Shown: in pieces, positions 6,958 to 15,390 of the stretch
How the letters are laid out: each line of letters opens with the position of its first letter
How positions within the stretch are numbered: the stretch's first letter is position 1
Assembly: GCF_900109225.1 (NCBI RefSeq)
Contig: NZ_FNZK01000005.1
Coordinates: forward strand, 62,001 to 126,000
Reading direction: 5' to 3'
DNA length: 64,000 bases
Origin: Propionispira arboris
GTDB lineage: Bacteria; Bacillota; Negativicutes; Selenomonadales; Selenomonadaceae
Position numbers and translations under genes: made by a program
The notes under the pieces: model-generated
What the model saw: the letters and a program-made list of their open reading frames with translations, nothing else
The model's database searches: none
Told to the model about the DNA's origin: nothing

Positions 6958-9567
6958 GTGCAAAAACGATTTATTATAATTGATGGAAGCAGTCTTATGT
7001 ATAGAGCATTTTATGCTTTACCGTTGCTGACAACAGCGAATGGCGAATACACAAACGCCGTATATGGCTTTGCGACCATGGTAACGAAATTGATTGATGA
7101 TTTGAAACCAGATTTATTGGTGATTGCCTTTGATAAGGGGAAAAAAACGTTTCGTAATGAAATGTTTGCTGAATATAAAGGTACACGAAAACCTACACCT
7201 ACAGAACTTTCGGTACAGATCCCTTTGATTCATGATTTGGCTGGTGCATTTGGTATAAAGTTAGTGGAAAAAGCTGGATTTGAAGCAGATGATATTATCG
7301 GGACATTGGCTAGCAAGGCAGCAGCTACTGGGCATGAATCCATTATCGTGACGGGAGATCGTGATGCATTACAGCTTGTTGGACCGAACCTTACGGTAAT
7401 GTTGACGAAAAAAGGTATCTCAGAACTGGAGAGTTTTGATGACGCAGCTATTATGGAGAAATATGGCTTATCACCGAATGCATTGATTGATTTAAAGGGT
7501 TTGATGGGAGATTCTTCCGATAATATTCCGGGAGTTCCAGGGGTTGGTGAAAAAACTGGCTTGAAGTTGCTTTTGGAATATGGTTCCTTGGAAAATGTTT
7601 TAGATCATATTGACGATGTTGCTGGTAAAAAATTAAAGGAACGTTTAACTGAAAATAAAGAGTTGGCGATTCTTTCGAAAAAGCTGGCAACTATTATTCG
7701 AGATATGGATATTCCTTTTGATGAAGACGAGTACAAGATTACGCCGGATGTTGCAAAACTTAAAAAATTTTGTTTGCGGTATGAATTTAAAAGTGTTGCG
7801 GCAAAAATAGAAAAATTATTTCCCGAAGTGGATGGTTTGGGCTTTGGTACAGTTGTAGAAAATTTATTGCCGACGTTTGAAAAAATAGATGACCCAGAAA
7901 ACCTTGTAATCATTGCAAGTGAAGTGGAATCTACAAAAAAAATGATTTTTTATCCAATCCTTATAGGGAAAATGCCAAAAATCGAGTTGAGGGGTATGGT
8001 TTTATGCCTTGAAGCAGGTATGGTTTATGTGGATGCGGCTCTGCGAAATTGGAATTTAATCATGGACTTGCTGGCTAATCCAAATGTTGTAAAGATAACG
8101 CATGATTTTAAACCTTTATACCATACAGGGCAAGTCATTGATGGTATGATTTTTGATACGATGCTGGCGGCTTATTTATTGGAACCGGCCGACACGAAAT
8201 ATGAAATTTCTACTTTGATGGAAAAATATCTTAATGAATTCAGCCAGCCTGAACAATGTGATGCTATTGAACATGGTGTTTGGGCCGGTTCTTGTATTCG
8301 TGATTTATATATTCCATTACAAGACGGACTTGAAAAAGCCCAATTAATGGATCTTTATCAAAAAATTGAAGCTCCCTTGTTGCGAGTTTTGGCAGAAATG
8401 GAACATAATGGAGTTTGTGTAAATCGCAACCATCTTGAAATGATGTCTGCTGAAATTGCTGTGCAGATTGATGAATTATTAAAAGAAATTCATGCTTTGG
8501 CAGGACTGGAATTCAATGTAAATTCACCGAAACAATTAGGTGAGGTGTTATTTGAACGGCTGCAATTGCCAGCGGTAAAAAAAACAAAGACAGGTTATTC
8601 AACGAATGCGGAAGTTCTTGAAGAACTTTTGCCGCAGCATCCCATTGTTGCAAAAGTTCTCGAATATCGTACATGGACAAAGCTAAAATCGACCTATTTA
8701 GATGGTTTGGTAGTTTTAATTGATCCAGAGACAAACCGTATCCATACGAGTTTCAATCAAATGGTTACAGCTACAGGGCGCCTTAGCAGTTCAGATCCGA
8801 ATCTGCAAAACATACCAGTTCGGACGGAAGCTGGTAAAAAGATCCGGGAATTATTTGAACCTGGAGTCGGTTATCAGTATCTTATGTCAGCGGATTATTC
8901 ACAAATTGAACTTCGTGTTTTGGCGCATATGTCTGAAGACAAAAATTTTGTGGAGGCTTTTACCCATAATCAGGATATTCATACGCGGACAGCTTCGGAA
9001 GTCTTTGGTATACCCATGGATGAAATGACACCGGAAATTAGAAATAAAGCAAAGGCCGTCAATTTTGGTATTGTATATGGGATTAGTGATTATGGTTTAT
9101 CACGTGATTTGCATATATCTCGCAAAGAGGCAGCCCTTTATATCGAAAGCTATTTTGATAAATGCAGTGGTGTTAAACATTTTATTGATCGAGTTGTCGA
9201 AGAGGCTCATACAAATGGTTATGTAACGACATTATTTGGCAGACGCAGAAATTTGCCGGATATCAACAGTTCAAACTATAATCATCGTACGCTGGCGGAA
9301 CGAATGGCGATGAATACGCCAATTCAAGGAACGGCAGCAGATATTATCAAAAAAGCGATGATTGAAGCATACCGTGAGCTTAAACAAAAAAATCTCAAGA
9401 GCCGTATCTTATTGCAAGTACACGATGAACTTGTTTTAGAGGTTATTGAAGAAGAGATTGAAATTGTTTCTTCTATATTAAAGAACACTATGCAAAATAC
9501 CGTAAAGCTGATTGTTCCGCTTACCATTGATATTAAAGTTGGGGTAAATTGGGCAAGAGCAAAATGA
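6958..9567 (+). CDS. polA: DNA polymerase I
   Basis: The 869-residue product has the full PolA layout. An N-terminal 5'-3' exonuclease domain (IIDGSSLMYRAFYALP, GFEADDIIGT, TGDRDALQL, GLMGDSSDNIPGVPGVGEKT) is followed by a degenerate 3'-5' exonuclease region and the polymerase domain with motifs A (DYSQIELRVLAHMS, Asp about 645), B (RNKAKAVNFGIVYGIS) and C (QVHDELVLEV). The 3'-5' domain lacks the DxE metal-binding motif, so proofreading is probably absent, as in Bacillus PolA. The start is taken as GTG 6958, eight nt after GGGAG. It is first in a compact group with mutM, coaE and the transglycosylase. Confidence 0.97.
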   Translation: MQKRFIIIDGSSLMYRAFYALPLLTTANGEYTNAVYGFATMVTKLIDDLKPDLLVIAFDKGKKTFRNEMFAEYKGTRKPTPTELSVQIPLIHDLAGAFGIKLVEKAGFEADDIIGTLASKAAATGHESIIVTGDRDALQLVGPNLTVMLTKKGISELESFDDAAIMEKYGLSPNALIDLKGLMGDSSDNIPGVPGVGEKTGLKLLLEYGSLENVLDHIDDVAGKKLKERLTENKELAILSKKLATIIRDMDIPFDEDEYKITPDVAKLKKFCLRYEFKSVAAKIEKLFPEVDGLGFGTVVENLLPTFEKIDDPENLVIIASEVESTKKMIFYPILIGKMPKIELRGMVLCLEAGMVYVDAALRNWNLIMDLLANPNVVKITHDFKPLYHTGQVIDGMIFDTMLAAYLLEPADTKYEISTLMEKYLNEFSQPEQCDAIEHGVWAGSCIRDLYIPLQDGLEKAQLMDLYQKIEAPLLRVLAEMEHNGVCVNRNHLEMMSAEIAVQIDELLKEIHALAGLEFNVNSPKQLGEVLFERLQLPAVKKTKTGYSTNAEVLEELLPQHPIVAKVLEYRTWTKLKSTYLDGLVVLIDPETNRIHTSFNQMVTATGRLSSSDPNLQNIPVRTEAGKKIRELFEPGVGYQYLMSADYSQIELRVLAHMSEDKNFVEAFTHNQDIHTRTASEVFGIPMDEMTPEIRNKAKAVNFGIVYGISDYGLSRDLHISRKEAALYIESYFDKCSGVKHFIDRVVEEAHTNGYVTTLFGRRRNLPDINSSNYNHRTLAERMAMNTPIQGTAADIIKKAMIEAYRELKQKNLKSRILLQVHDELVLEVIEEEIEIVSSILKNTMQNTVKLIVPLTIDIKVGVNWARAK

Positions 9568-9589
9568 AGAAATCATAGGGGGCTGCAAC

Positions 9590-10414
9590 ATGCCAGAGTT
9601 ACCGGAGGTCGAAATCATCAGACGGAGTTTGGTGGATAAATTAAAAAACAGACAGATTATCAATACGAAAATCGATTTACCACGTCTTATCAAGTGGCCA
9701 AACCTGACAGGGTTTCAGTCTAGGGTTATAGGGAGATCTATTGTTGATATGACGCGGCAGGGTAAATATTTACTTATTGCCCTTGATAATGGCAATTTAA
9801 TCGTGTTCCATCTGCGCATGACGGGTCGGCTGCGGTATCTTGATAGTGGAACCTCAGGTGATCCGTATACCAGGATTGTGTTCCAACTTGATAATGGGGC
9901 AATCCTGGTGTATGCAGACACTAGGACACTGGGAACTGTTTATGCGCTTTTACCAGGGGAAGCATGGCGTATATCCGGTCTTTCGACGATGGGGCCGGAA
10001 CCTTTGTCGGCTGAATTTACAATTGTTTACTTGACAAGTCTGTTAGAGAAAAGCCGTGGTAAGATTAAATCGTTTTTATTGAATCAGAAATATATTGGAG
10101 GTCTGGGGAACATTTATGCAGATGAATGTTTGGCTCTGGCAAAGATTTATCCGGAAAGAATCGGTGCTAGTCTCACGAGCGCGGAAATCACAGCCTTATA
10201 TGGGGCTATTAACCAAGTAATCACCGATGGTATTCGCGATGGCGGCACGACTTTTCGTGATTATCGGGATGGAAATGGTGAAAAAGGACATCATCAAGAG
10301 CACTTATTGGTTTATGGAAGAACCGGAAAACCTTGCCATAATTGTAATGCATTGATACAGAAGATTGAAGTGGGCGGCAGGGGCACGCATTTTTGTCCAC
10401 AGTGTCAAAAATAG
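9590..10414 (+). CDS. mutM: formamidopyrimidine-DNA glycosylase (Fpg)
   Basis: A 274-residue bifunctional glycosylase/AP lyase that removes 8-oxoguanine. It starts with the catalytic Pro-Glu of MPELPEVE, has the helix-two-turn-helix LLNQKYIGGLGNIYADE, and ends with the zinc finger (CHNC...CPQC). The ribosome site AGGGGG lies upstream. It sits 22 nt after polA, so base excision and repair synthesis are probably co-transcribed. Confidence 0.97.
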   Translation: MPELPEVEIIRRSLVDKLKNRQIINTKIDLPRLIKWPNLTGFQSRVIGRSIVDMTRQGKYLLIALDNGNLIVFHLRMTGRLRYLDSGTSGDPYTRIVFQLDNGAILVYADTRTLGTVYALLPGEAWRISGLSTMGPEPLSAEFTIVYLTSLLEKSRGKIKSFLLNQKYIGGLGNIYADECLALAKIYPERIGASLTSAEITALYGAINQVITDGIRDGGTTFRDYRDGNGEKGHHQEHLLVYGRTGKPCHNCNALIQKIEVGGRGTHFCPQCQK

Positions 10415-10431
10415 GAGGCGTAGTTTTAAAT

Positions 10432-11028
10432 ATGTTTGTTATTGGTTTAACCGGAGGTATTGCTAGCGGGAAAAGTACGGTTTCTAAAATTTTGGCGCAG
10501 GCAGGGGCCCATATTATTGATGCAGACAAGATAGCTCACGACGTCGTGATGCCAAACCAGCTGGCTTGGCAAAAAATTGTGAGTCATTTTGGTATGTCGA
10601 CAATTCTGGAGAACGGACAGTTAGACCGGGCTGCTCTGGGAGCAACGGTTTTTTCGAATCCGGCTCAGCGTAAATGGCTGGAAGAACTTATTCACCCGTT
10701 TGTTCGGGCGGCTATTGAAAAAAAAATTCAAGTCTGGAATGCAGAAAAAAAAGAAATTGTTGTTTTGGACATTCCACTTTTATATGAAGCTGGCTGGGAT
10801 ACCTTAGCAGATGAAACTTGGGTGGTCTCGGTAGATACAGCTACTCAGCTGAAACGGCTGGTGCAAAGAGATCGACTTTCTCTCATGCAGGCTCAAAAAA
10901 GAATTGATTCACAAATGCCGCTTATAGAAAAAGTGAAGCGCGCAGACTATGTGATTGATAATATGTTTGATTTGGCAAAGACAAGAGAACAGGTATTAAA
11001 ACGCTGGAATCAGATTCGAAAGAGGTGA
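10432..11028 (+). CDS. coaE: dephospho-CoA kinase
   Basis: Last step of CoA synthesis. The protein opens with MFVIGLTGGIASGKSTV (P-loop GIASGKS), followed by ADKIAHDVV and VLDIPLLYEAGW, all CoaE signatures. At 198 residues it has the usual length. The ATG at 10432 lies behind AGGAGG (10412-10416 region, slightly long spacing); the longer in-frame opening inside mutM has no ribosome site. Confidence 0.95.
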   Translation: MFVIGLTGGIASGKSTVSKILAQAGAHIIDADKIAHDVVMPNQLAWQKIVSHFGMSTILENGQLDRAALGATVFSNPAQRKWLEELIHPFVRAAIEKKIQVWNAEKKEIVVLDIPLLYEAGWDTLADETWVVSVDTATQLKRLVQRDRLSLMQAQKRIDSQMPLIEKVKRADYVIDNMFDLAKTREQVLKRWNQIRKR

Positions 11029-11037
11029 ACGGAGGCA

Positions 11038-11640
11038 ATGGATAATGTGATGAGTCGTAGTTCAAGAAGCCGTGCGGTTAAAATTTCAAGCCGCCGTGTT
11101 TTATTTATAAGCAGTGTGATTTTATTTATCTGTATATACCTTGGCGTTCAATCGAATTGGTTCCAAAAAAAATATGTATATCCATATCCTTATCAAAATG
11201 TGATTGCACAATATGCAAAGTCACATAATTTAGAAACACATTTAGTTGCTGGTGTTATTATGAGTGAAAGTAAATTTCAAGATGAAGTGCATTCAGATAC
11301 AGGGGCGATTGGTCTGATGCAGGTAATGCCTGAAACAGCAGAGTGGATTGCACAACAAATTGATGAACCGTCTTTTTCGGTTGAAAAATTACATGATCCT
11401 GATACAAATATTCGTTTTGGTACATGGTACTTGTCTTCTCTGCAAAAAGAATTTTGCGGGAATGAAGTTCTGATGCTGGCTGCCTACAATGCTGGGCGGG
11501 GGAATGTTCATGAATGGATGGATAAGTATGGTTGGGATATGAATTTTAAGGATATTAATCAGATTCCTTATCAGGAAACACGTGAGTATGTAACGCGTGT
11601 TTTGAAAAATGAAACGAAATATCGCAGCTTATATCGATAA
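11038..11640 (+). CDS. membrane-anchored lytic transglycosylase (SLT/GH23)
   Basis: The 200-residue protein has a basic N-terminus and one membrane anchor (about residues 20-40), followed by a soluble-lytic-transglycosylase domain. SLT motifs are present: the catalytic Glu in GVIMSESKF, AIGLMQVMPETA, and LMLAAYNAGRGNV. It cleaves peptidoglycan glycan strands outside the membrane. The ATG lies 5 nt after CGGAGG and 9 nt after coaE. Confidence 0.92.
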   Translation: MDNVMSRSSRSRAVKISSRRVLFISSVILFICIYLGVQSNWFQKKYVYPYPYQNVIAQYAKSHNLETHLVAGVIMSESKFQDEVHSDTGAIGLMQVMPETAEWIAQQIDEPSFSVEKLHDPDTNIRFGTWYLSSLQKEFCGNEVLMLAAYNAGRGNVHEWMDKYGWDMNFKDINQIPYQETREYVTRVLKNETKYRSLYR

Positions 11641-11644
11641 TGAA

Positions 11645-11673
11645 TTGACAATGGCTGTTTACCATGGTATTAT
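11645..11673 (+). promoter_or_regulatory. pyr operon promoter P1
   Basis: TTGACA (11645-11650), 17 nt, TATTAT (11668-11673). Transcription would begin just before the first PyrR-type leader. Confidence 0.75.
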
Positions 11674-11698
11674 GATAAAAGTATAATATTTGTAAGTG

Positions 11699-11731
11699 CC
11701 TTTAAGTATCGGTCCTGTGAGGCTGAGAAGG
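11699..11731 (+). promoter_or_regulatory. PyrR binding loop 1 (anti-antiterminator)
   Basis: The stretch contains CCTTTAAG, then GGTCCTGTGAGGCTG, then AAGG, matching the established PyrR recognition pattern ARUCCNGNGAGGYU within its flanking CCTTTAA/AAGG stem. PyrR with UMP would stabilise this hairpin, hide the GGAAAGCT antiterminator strand (about 11730-11737) and let the terminator at 11763 form. Confidence 0.85.
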
Positions 11732-11762
11732 AAAGCTTTTTTTATGTTAGTATAGCTTAGCT

Positions 11763-11798
11763 AGCTTTCTCATGTCTTCATATGGGAAAGCTTTTTTT
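11763..11798 (+). terminator. pyr attenuator terminator 1
   Basis: AGCTTTCTCAT pairs with ATGGGAAAGCT (one G-U), followed by seven T. Its 5' arm can instead pair with GGAAAGCT at 11730-11737 to form the antiterminator. Confidence 0.88.
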
Positions 11799-11827
11799 GT
11801 ATATTCATACAAAAAAATAGATTTTGG

Positions 11828-11857
11828 TTGAAAGTTTATGCACAAATAAGGTATAAT
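11828..11857 (+). promoter_or_regulatory. pyr operon promoter P2 (between attenuators)
   Basis: TTGAAA (11828-11833), 18 nt, TATAAT (11852-11857). It lies downstream of attenuator 1 and upstream of PyrR loop 2, so transcripts from it would meet only the second attenuator. Confidence 0.6.
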
Positions 11858-11933
11858 TATTTATAGTTCCTGTGAAGTAAGACCAATACGGTGAATAAAA
11901 AGTAGTTATAGCTTTATGATTGACAGATACGAT

Positions 11934-11964
11934 CCTTTAAGTGATCCAGAGAGGTTGGCTAAGG
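11934..11964 (+). promoter_or_regulatory. PyrR binding loop 2 (anti-antiterminator)
   Basis: A second PyrR motif: CCTTTAAG, then GATCCAGAGAGGTTG, then AAGG. Its 3' end (GGCTAAGGAG, 11957-11966) can pair with CTTCTTGCC of the next terminator (one bulge, one G-U), giving the antiterminator/anti-antiterminator switch. Confidence 0.87.
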
Positions 11965-12006
11965 AGTGTGTAGGGTAAGCAATTTCCAAAATTGCAGCAC
12001 CAATAT

Positions 12007-12039
12007 AACTTCTTGCCGCCGGTAAGAAGTTTATTTTTT
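12007..12039 (+). terminator. pyr attenuator terminator 2, before pyrB
   Basis: AACTTCTTGCC / GGTAAGAAGTT hairpin with a 3-nt loop, then TTATTTTTT. It ends 19 nt before the pyrB start and is the immediate gate to the operon. Confidence 0.88.
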
Positions 12040-12057
12040 ATTAGAGGAGTGATTGGT

Positions 12058-13017
12058 TTGAGTAAAAACAACGTATCCTTAAGTGGAAAAAGTATTCTTG
12101 GTTTAGAATATTTTAATGCAGATGAAATTCAGTTGGTGCTTGAAACAGCAAAGGAAATGAAAAATATCATCAATCGTGATATTAAAAAAGTTCCTACATT
12201 ACGTGGGAAATCAATTGTAAATTTATTTTATGAACCGAGTACAAGAACGAGAAGTTCCTTTGAATTAGCCGGCAAATATTTGGGGGCCGATGTCATTAAT
12301 ATCACCGCTGGCACAAGTAGTATCGTAAAAGGTGAAAGTCTCCGCGATACCTTGCTTACCGTTGAAGCCATGGGGGTAGATGCGATTGTAATGCGGCATA
12401 AATCAGAAGGTGCTGCAGAATATGCACATCAAGTCGTCAAACCAGCCATTATCAATGCGGGTGATGGAGCACATGCGCATCCATCACAAGGACTTTTGAA
12501 TTTATTTACAATTGCTCAGCATAAAAAAACCTTAAAAGGCTTGAAAGTCGCCATCCTTGGTGATATTTTACATAGCCGGGTAGCGCGTTCTGACATATGG
12601 GGAATGCGTAAGATGGGAATGGAAGTTCATCTTGCCGGACCGAAAACATTATTGCCGAGATTTTTAACCACAGAAAAAGGGCTTTTCGTCCATGATCGTA
12701 TTGAGGAAGCAATTGAGGCGGCCGATGTAATCAATGTACTTCGTATCCAGCTCGAAAGACAAAAATCAGGGTTGTTTCCATCACCTCGTGAATATGCAAG
12801 AATTTTTGGCTTGAATCGTGAACGGCTGGCTGGAGCGAAAGACGATGTACTTGTATTGCATCCGGGACCGATGAATAAAGGTCTTGAAATTTCACCCGAT
12901 GTCGCTTATTCAGATCATTCGGCAATTCAGGAACAAGTGCAAAATGGTGTTGCAGTCCGTATGGCTTTGTTGACTTTAGTTTTGATGGGAGGAAAAAATC
13001 TTGAAATTAATGCTTAA
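12058..13017 (+). CDS. pyrB: aspartate carbamoyltransferase catalytic subunit
   Basis: The enzyme condenses carbamoyl phosphate with aspartate. It carries the carbamoyl-phosphate motif FYEPSTRTRSSFE, the aspartate-side motif HPGPMNKGLEI, and the HPSQGLL block. The start is TTG 12058, eight nt after GAGGAG. The frame remains open upstream, but that region is the attenuator hairpin and is not coding. The product is about 319 residues. No pyrI regulatory subunit is visible. The 3' end overlaps pyrC by 17 nt, implying translational coupling. Confidence 0.96.
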   Translation: MSKNNVSLSGKSILGLEYFNADEIQLVLETAKEMKNIINRDIKKVPTLRGKSIVNLFYEPSTRTRSSFELAGKYLGADVINITAGTSSIVKGESLRDTLLTVEAMGVDAIVMRHKSEGAAEYAHQVVKPAIINAGDGAHAHPSQGLLNLFTIAQHKKTLKGLKVAILGDILHSRVARSDIWGMRKMGMEVHLAGPKTLLPRFLTTEKGLFVHDRIEEAIEAADVINVLRIQLERQKSGLFPSPREYARIFGLNRERLAGAKDDVLVLHPGPMNKGLEISPDVAYSDHSAIQEQVQNGVAVRMALLTLVLMGGKNLEINA

Positions 13018-14290
13018 GGGTGGACGCATAATCAATCCAGGTAAAAATTTTGATCAAATTGGTGATGTTTTAATAGAAAATGGAAAAATTAAAGAAATCG
13101 GTGTTGATTTAAAACCAGAGGATGCCACAATTATTGAAGCAGATGGTTTGGTTGTTACACCGGGCTTGATTGATATGCATGTACATTTGCGTGAACCTGG
13201 TCAGGAAGCAAAAGAAGATTTTTCTTCGGGATCAAAAGCGGCAGCTGCCGGTGGATATACGAGAATTGCTTGTATGCCAAATACAAAACCGGTTGTTGAT
13301 AATGCGATTTTAGTGAATGGATTAAAAGAAAGAGCGCGGCAGGCAGCGGTGGTTCATATTGATATCATTGGAGCTTTGACTAAAAATCAAAAAGGTACAG
13401 AACTTGCTGAAGTTGGGGATATGACACAAGCTGGGGCAGTGGCTTTTTCAGATGATGGACATTACGTACAAAGCTCTAAAGTCCTGCTAAATGGACTGGA
13501 TTATCTGCGTACGTTTGATAAACGAATTATTTCTCATGCGGAAGAAACTACTTTGGTAGAAGATGGTATTATGAATGAAGGCTATCGGTCAGCGATGCTC
13601 GGAATGAAAGGACGTCCAACTGTAGCCGAAGATATTGCTGTCGCCAGAGATATTTTACTCGCCGAATATGCGGATGCAAAAATCCATATCGCACATATTA
13701 GCTCGAAAAATGCAGTGGAAATTGTCCGCCAGGCGAAAAAACGCGGGGTGAAAGTTACAGCGGAAGTAACGCCGCAGCATCTTACGATGACAGATGATCT
13801 GGTAAATGCATTCAATACATCAACAAAAGTGAATCCCCCCCTTCGTTCGAAAGAACATTTGACAGCAATGCTTGAGGGGCTTAAAGATGGAACGATTGAT
13901 GCGATTGTAACCGATCATTCACCACATGCCTATGAAGAAAAAGATGTTGAATACAATTATGCACCAAGCGGATTTCCCGGACTTGAAACGGCAGTGGGGA
14001 TTTTGCTGACCGATTTGTATCATGAAGGAAAGCTGGATTTACCTAAAATTATTGAAAAAATGACGTATGGTCCAGCCCAAACCTTTGATTTAAACGCAGG
14101 TGTACTTGAAGTTGGCGCAGCAGCGGATGTCACCATCATTGATCCCAATCTGAACTGGACTGTTGATGCTGAAAAGTTTTATACACGCGGCACACATTCT
14201 CCCTTTGTTGGCAGACAATTAAAAGGAAAAGCAGTTATGACCATCGTTGATGGTAAGATTGTTATGAAAGATGGCAAAATTATCGATTGA
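13001..14290 (+). CDS. pyrC: dihydroorotase
   Basis: A 429-residue class I dihydroorotase of the amidohydrolase superfamily. It has the metal motif DMHVHLREPG, a FSDDGH block, HISS, and TDHSPH with the catalytic Asp. It starts at TTG 13001, eight nt after GGGAGG inside the end of pyrB. It cyclises carbamoyl-aspartate to dihydroorotate. Confidence 0.96.
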   Translation: MKLMLKGGRIINPGKNFDQIGDVLIENGKIKEIGVDLKPEDATIIEADGLVVTPGLIDMHVHLREPGQEAKEDFSSGSKAAAAGGYTRIACMPNTKPVVDNAILVNGLKERARQAAVVHIDIIGALTKNQKGTELAEVGDMTQAGAVAFSDDGHYVQSSKVLLNGLDYLRTFDKRIISHAEETTLVEDGIMNEGYRSAMLGMKGRPTVAEDIAVARDILLAEYADAKIHIAHISSKNAVEIVRQAKKRGVKVTAEVTPQHLTMTDDLVNAFNTSTKVNPPLRSKEHLTAMLEGLKDGTIDAIVTDHSPHAYEEKDVEYNYAPSGFPGLETAVGILLTDLYHEGKLDLPKIIEKMTYGPAQTFDLNAGVLEVGAAADVTIIDPNLNWTVDAEKFYTRGTHSPFVGRQLKGKAVMTIVDGKIVMKDGKIID

Positions 14291-14322
14291 GAATTCATTT
14301 AATAGAGTATGGAGGTGCTTTT

Positions 14323-15387
14323 TTGAAAGGAAAATTAATACTTGAAGATGGCAGTGTTTTTACTGGCAGCCTTCTTAATGATGCAAAAGCAACGGGTGAG
14401 GTTGTTTTTAATACAGGTATGACAGGTTATCAGGAAATTTTGACAGATCCATCATATTGCAGTCAGATTGTTACGTTGACGTATCCGATGATTGGCAATT
14501 ATGGGGTTGCTGAACTTTTCAATCAATCACGCAAACCTTTTGTCAATGGGTTTATTATCGGTGAATTGTGTGAAGAAGCCAGCAACTGGAAAATGCAGGG
14601 GAGTCTGCGTGAATTCTTAATCCAGCAGAAAATACCTTGTCTGTTTGATGTCGATACACGAGCGGTAACGAGGAAAATTCGCTCTTCGGGTACACTTCGT
14701 GGGGTGATTGTTCCAGACGATGTACCACAATCTGAAATTGATAAACTTCTGGCAATGCCGATCAAAATCGATGTTGTACAAGAAGTAACAACACCAGAAA
14801 CCTACACGATGGATGCGGATGGTCCGACTGTTGTGGTAATGGATTTTGGTATTAAACAAAATATCTTGAATTCACTCCATAAGTTAGGCTGTAATTTGAT
14901 TATTGTTCCAGCGGATACCACAGCGCAAGCAATTTTGGAACTCAACCCAGCTGGCGTTTTTTTATCAAATGGTCCTGGTGATCCTAAAGATTTACCACAG
15001 GTCATTGAAAACATCAAAGGTTTGATTGGTAAAAAACCTTTATTCGGAATCTGTTTAGGACATCAACTTTTAGCATTAGCCTTAGGTGCCGATACGTATA
15101 AATTAAAATTTGGTCATCGTGGTTCTAACCAGCCAGTTAAAAATCTGGCAACAGGAAGAGTGCACATTTCCTCACAGAATCATGGATATGCTGTAGCTGA
15201 AAAATCGTTGACTGGATTACCACTGAAAGTAACACATATTGCCGTAAATGATGATACCGTAGAAGGTATGCGTCATACAGAGCTGCCAATCTTTTCGATA
15301 CAATATCATCCAGAAGCTTCACCGGGACCGGATGATAATTTATATCTGTTTGACGAATTTTGGACAATGCTCACAAAGGGGGAATAA
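14323..15387 (+). CDS. carA: carbamoyl-phosphate synthase small (glutaminase) subunit
   Basis: The N-terminal CPSase small domain (LEDGSVFTG..., TGMTGYQEILTDPSY) is followed by a class I glutamine amidotransferase domain. That domain has the nucleophile motif GICLGHQLLALALG and the His/Glu pair in QYHPEASPGP. It supplies ammonia to CarB. The start is TTG 14323 behind GGAGGTG. The product is about 354 residues, normal length. Confidence 0.96.
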   Translation: MKGKLILEDGSVFTGSLLNDAKATGEVVFNTGMTGYQEILTDPSYCSQIVTLTYPMIGNYGVAELFNQSRKPFVNGFIIGELCEEASNWKMQGSLREFLIQQKIPCLFDVDTRAVTRKIRSSGTLRGVIVPDDVPQSEIDKLLAMPIKIDVVQEVTTPETYTMDADGPTVVVMDFGIKQNILNSLHKLGCNLIIVPADTTAQAILELNPAGVFLSNGPGDPKDLPQVIENIKGLIGKKPLFGICLGHQLLALALGADTYKLKFGHRGSNQPVKNLATGRVHISSQNHGYAVAEKSLTGLPLKVTHIAVNDDTVEGMRHTELPIFSIQYHPEASPGPDDNLYLFDEFWTMLTKGE

Positions 15388-15390
15388 TTA

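Noticed and set aside
11992-12057. Longer pyrB with an N-terminal extension starting at 11992
   Set aside because: The extension runs through terminator 2 of the PyrR attenuator, and a good ribosome site (GAGGAG) is placed for TTG 12058.
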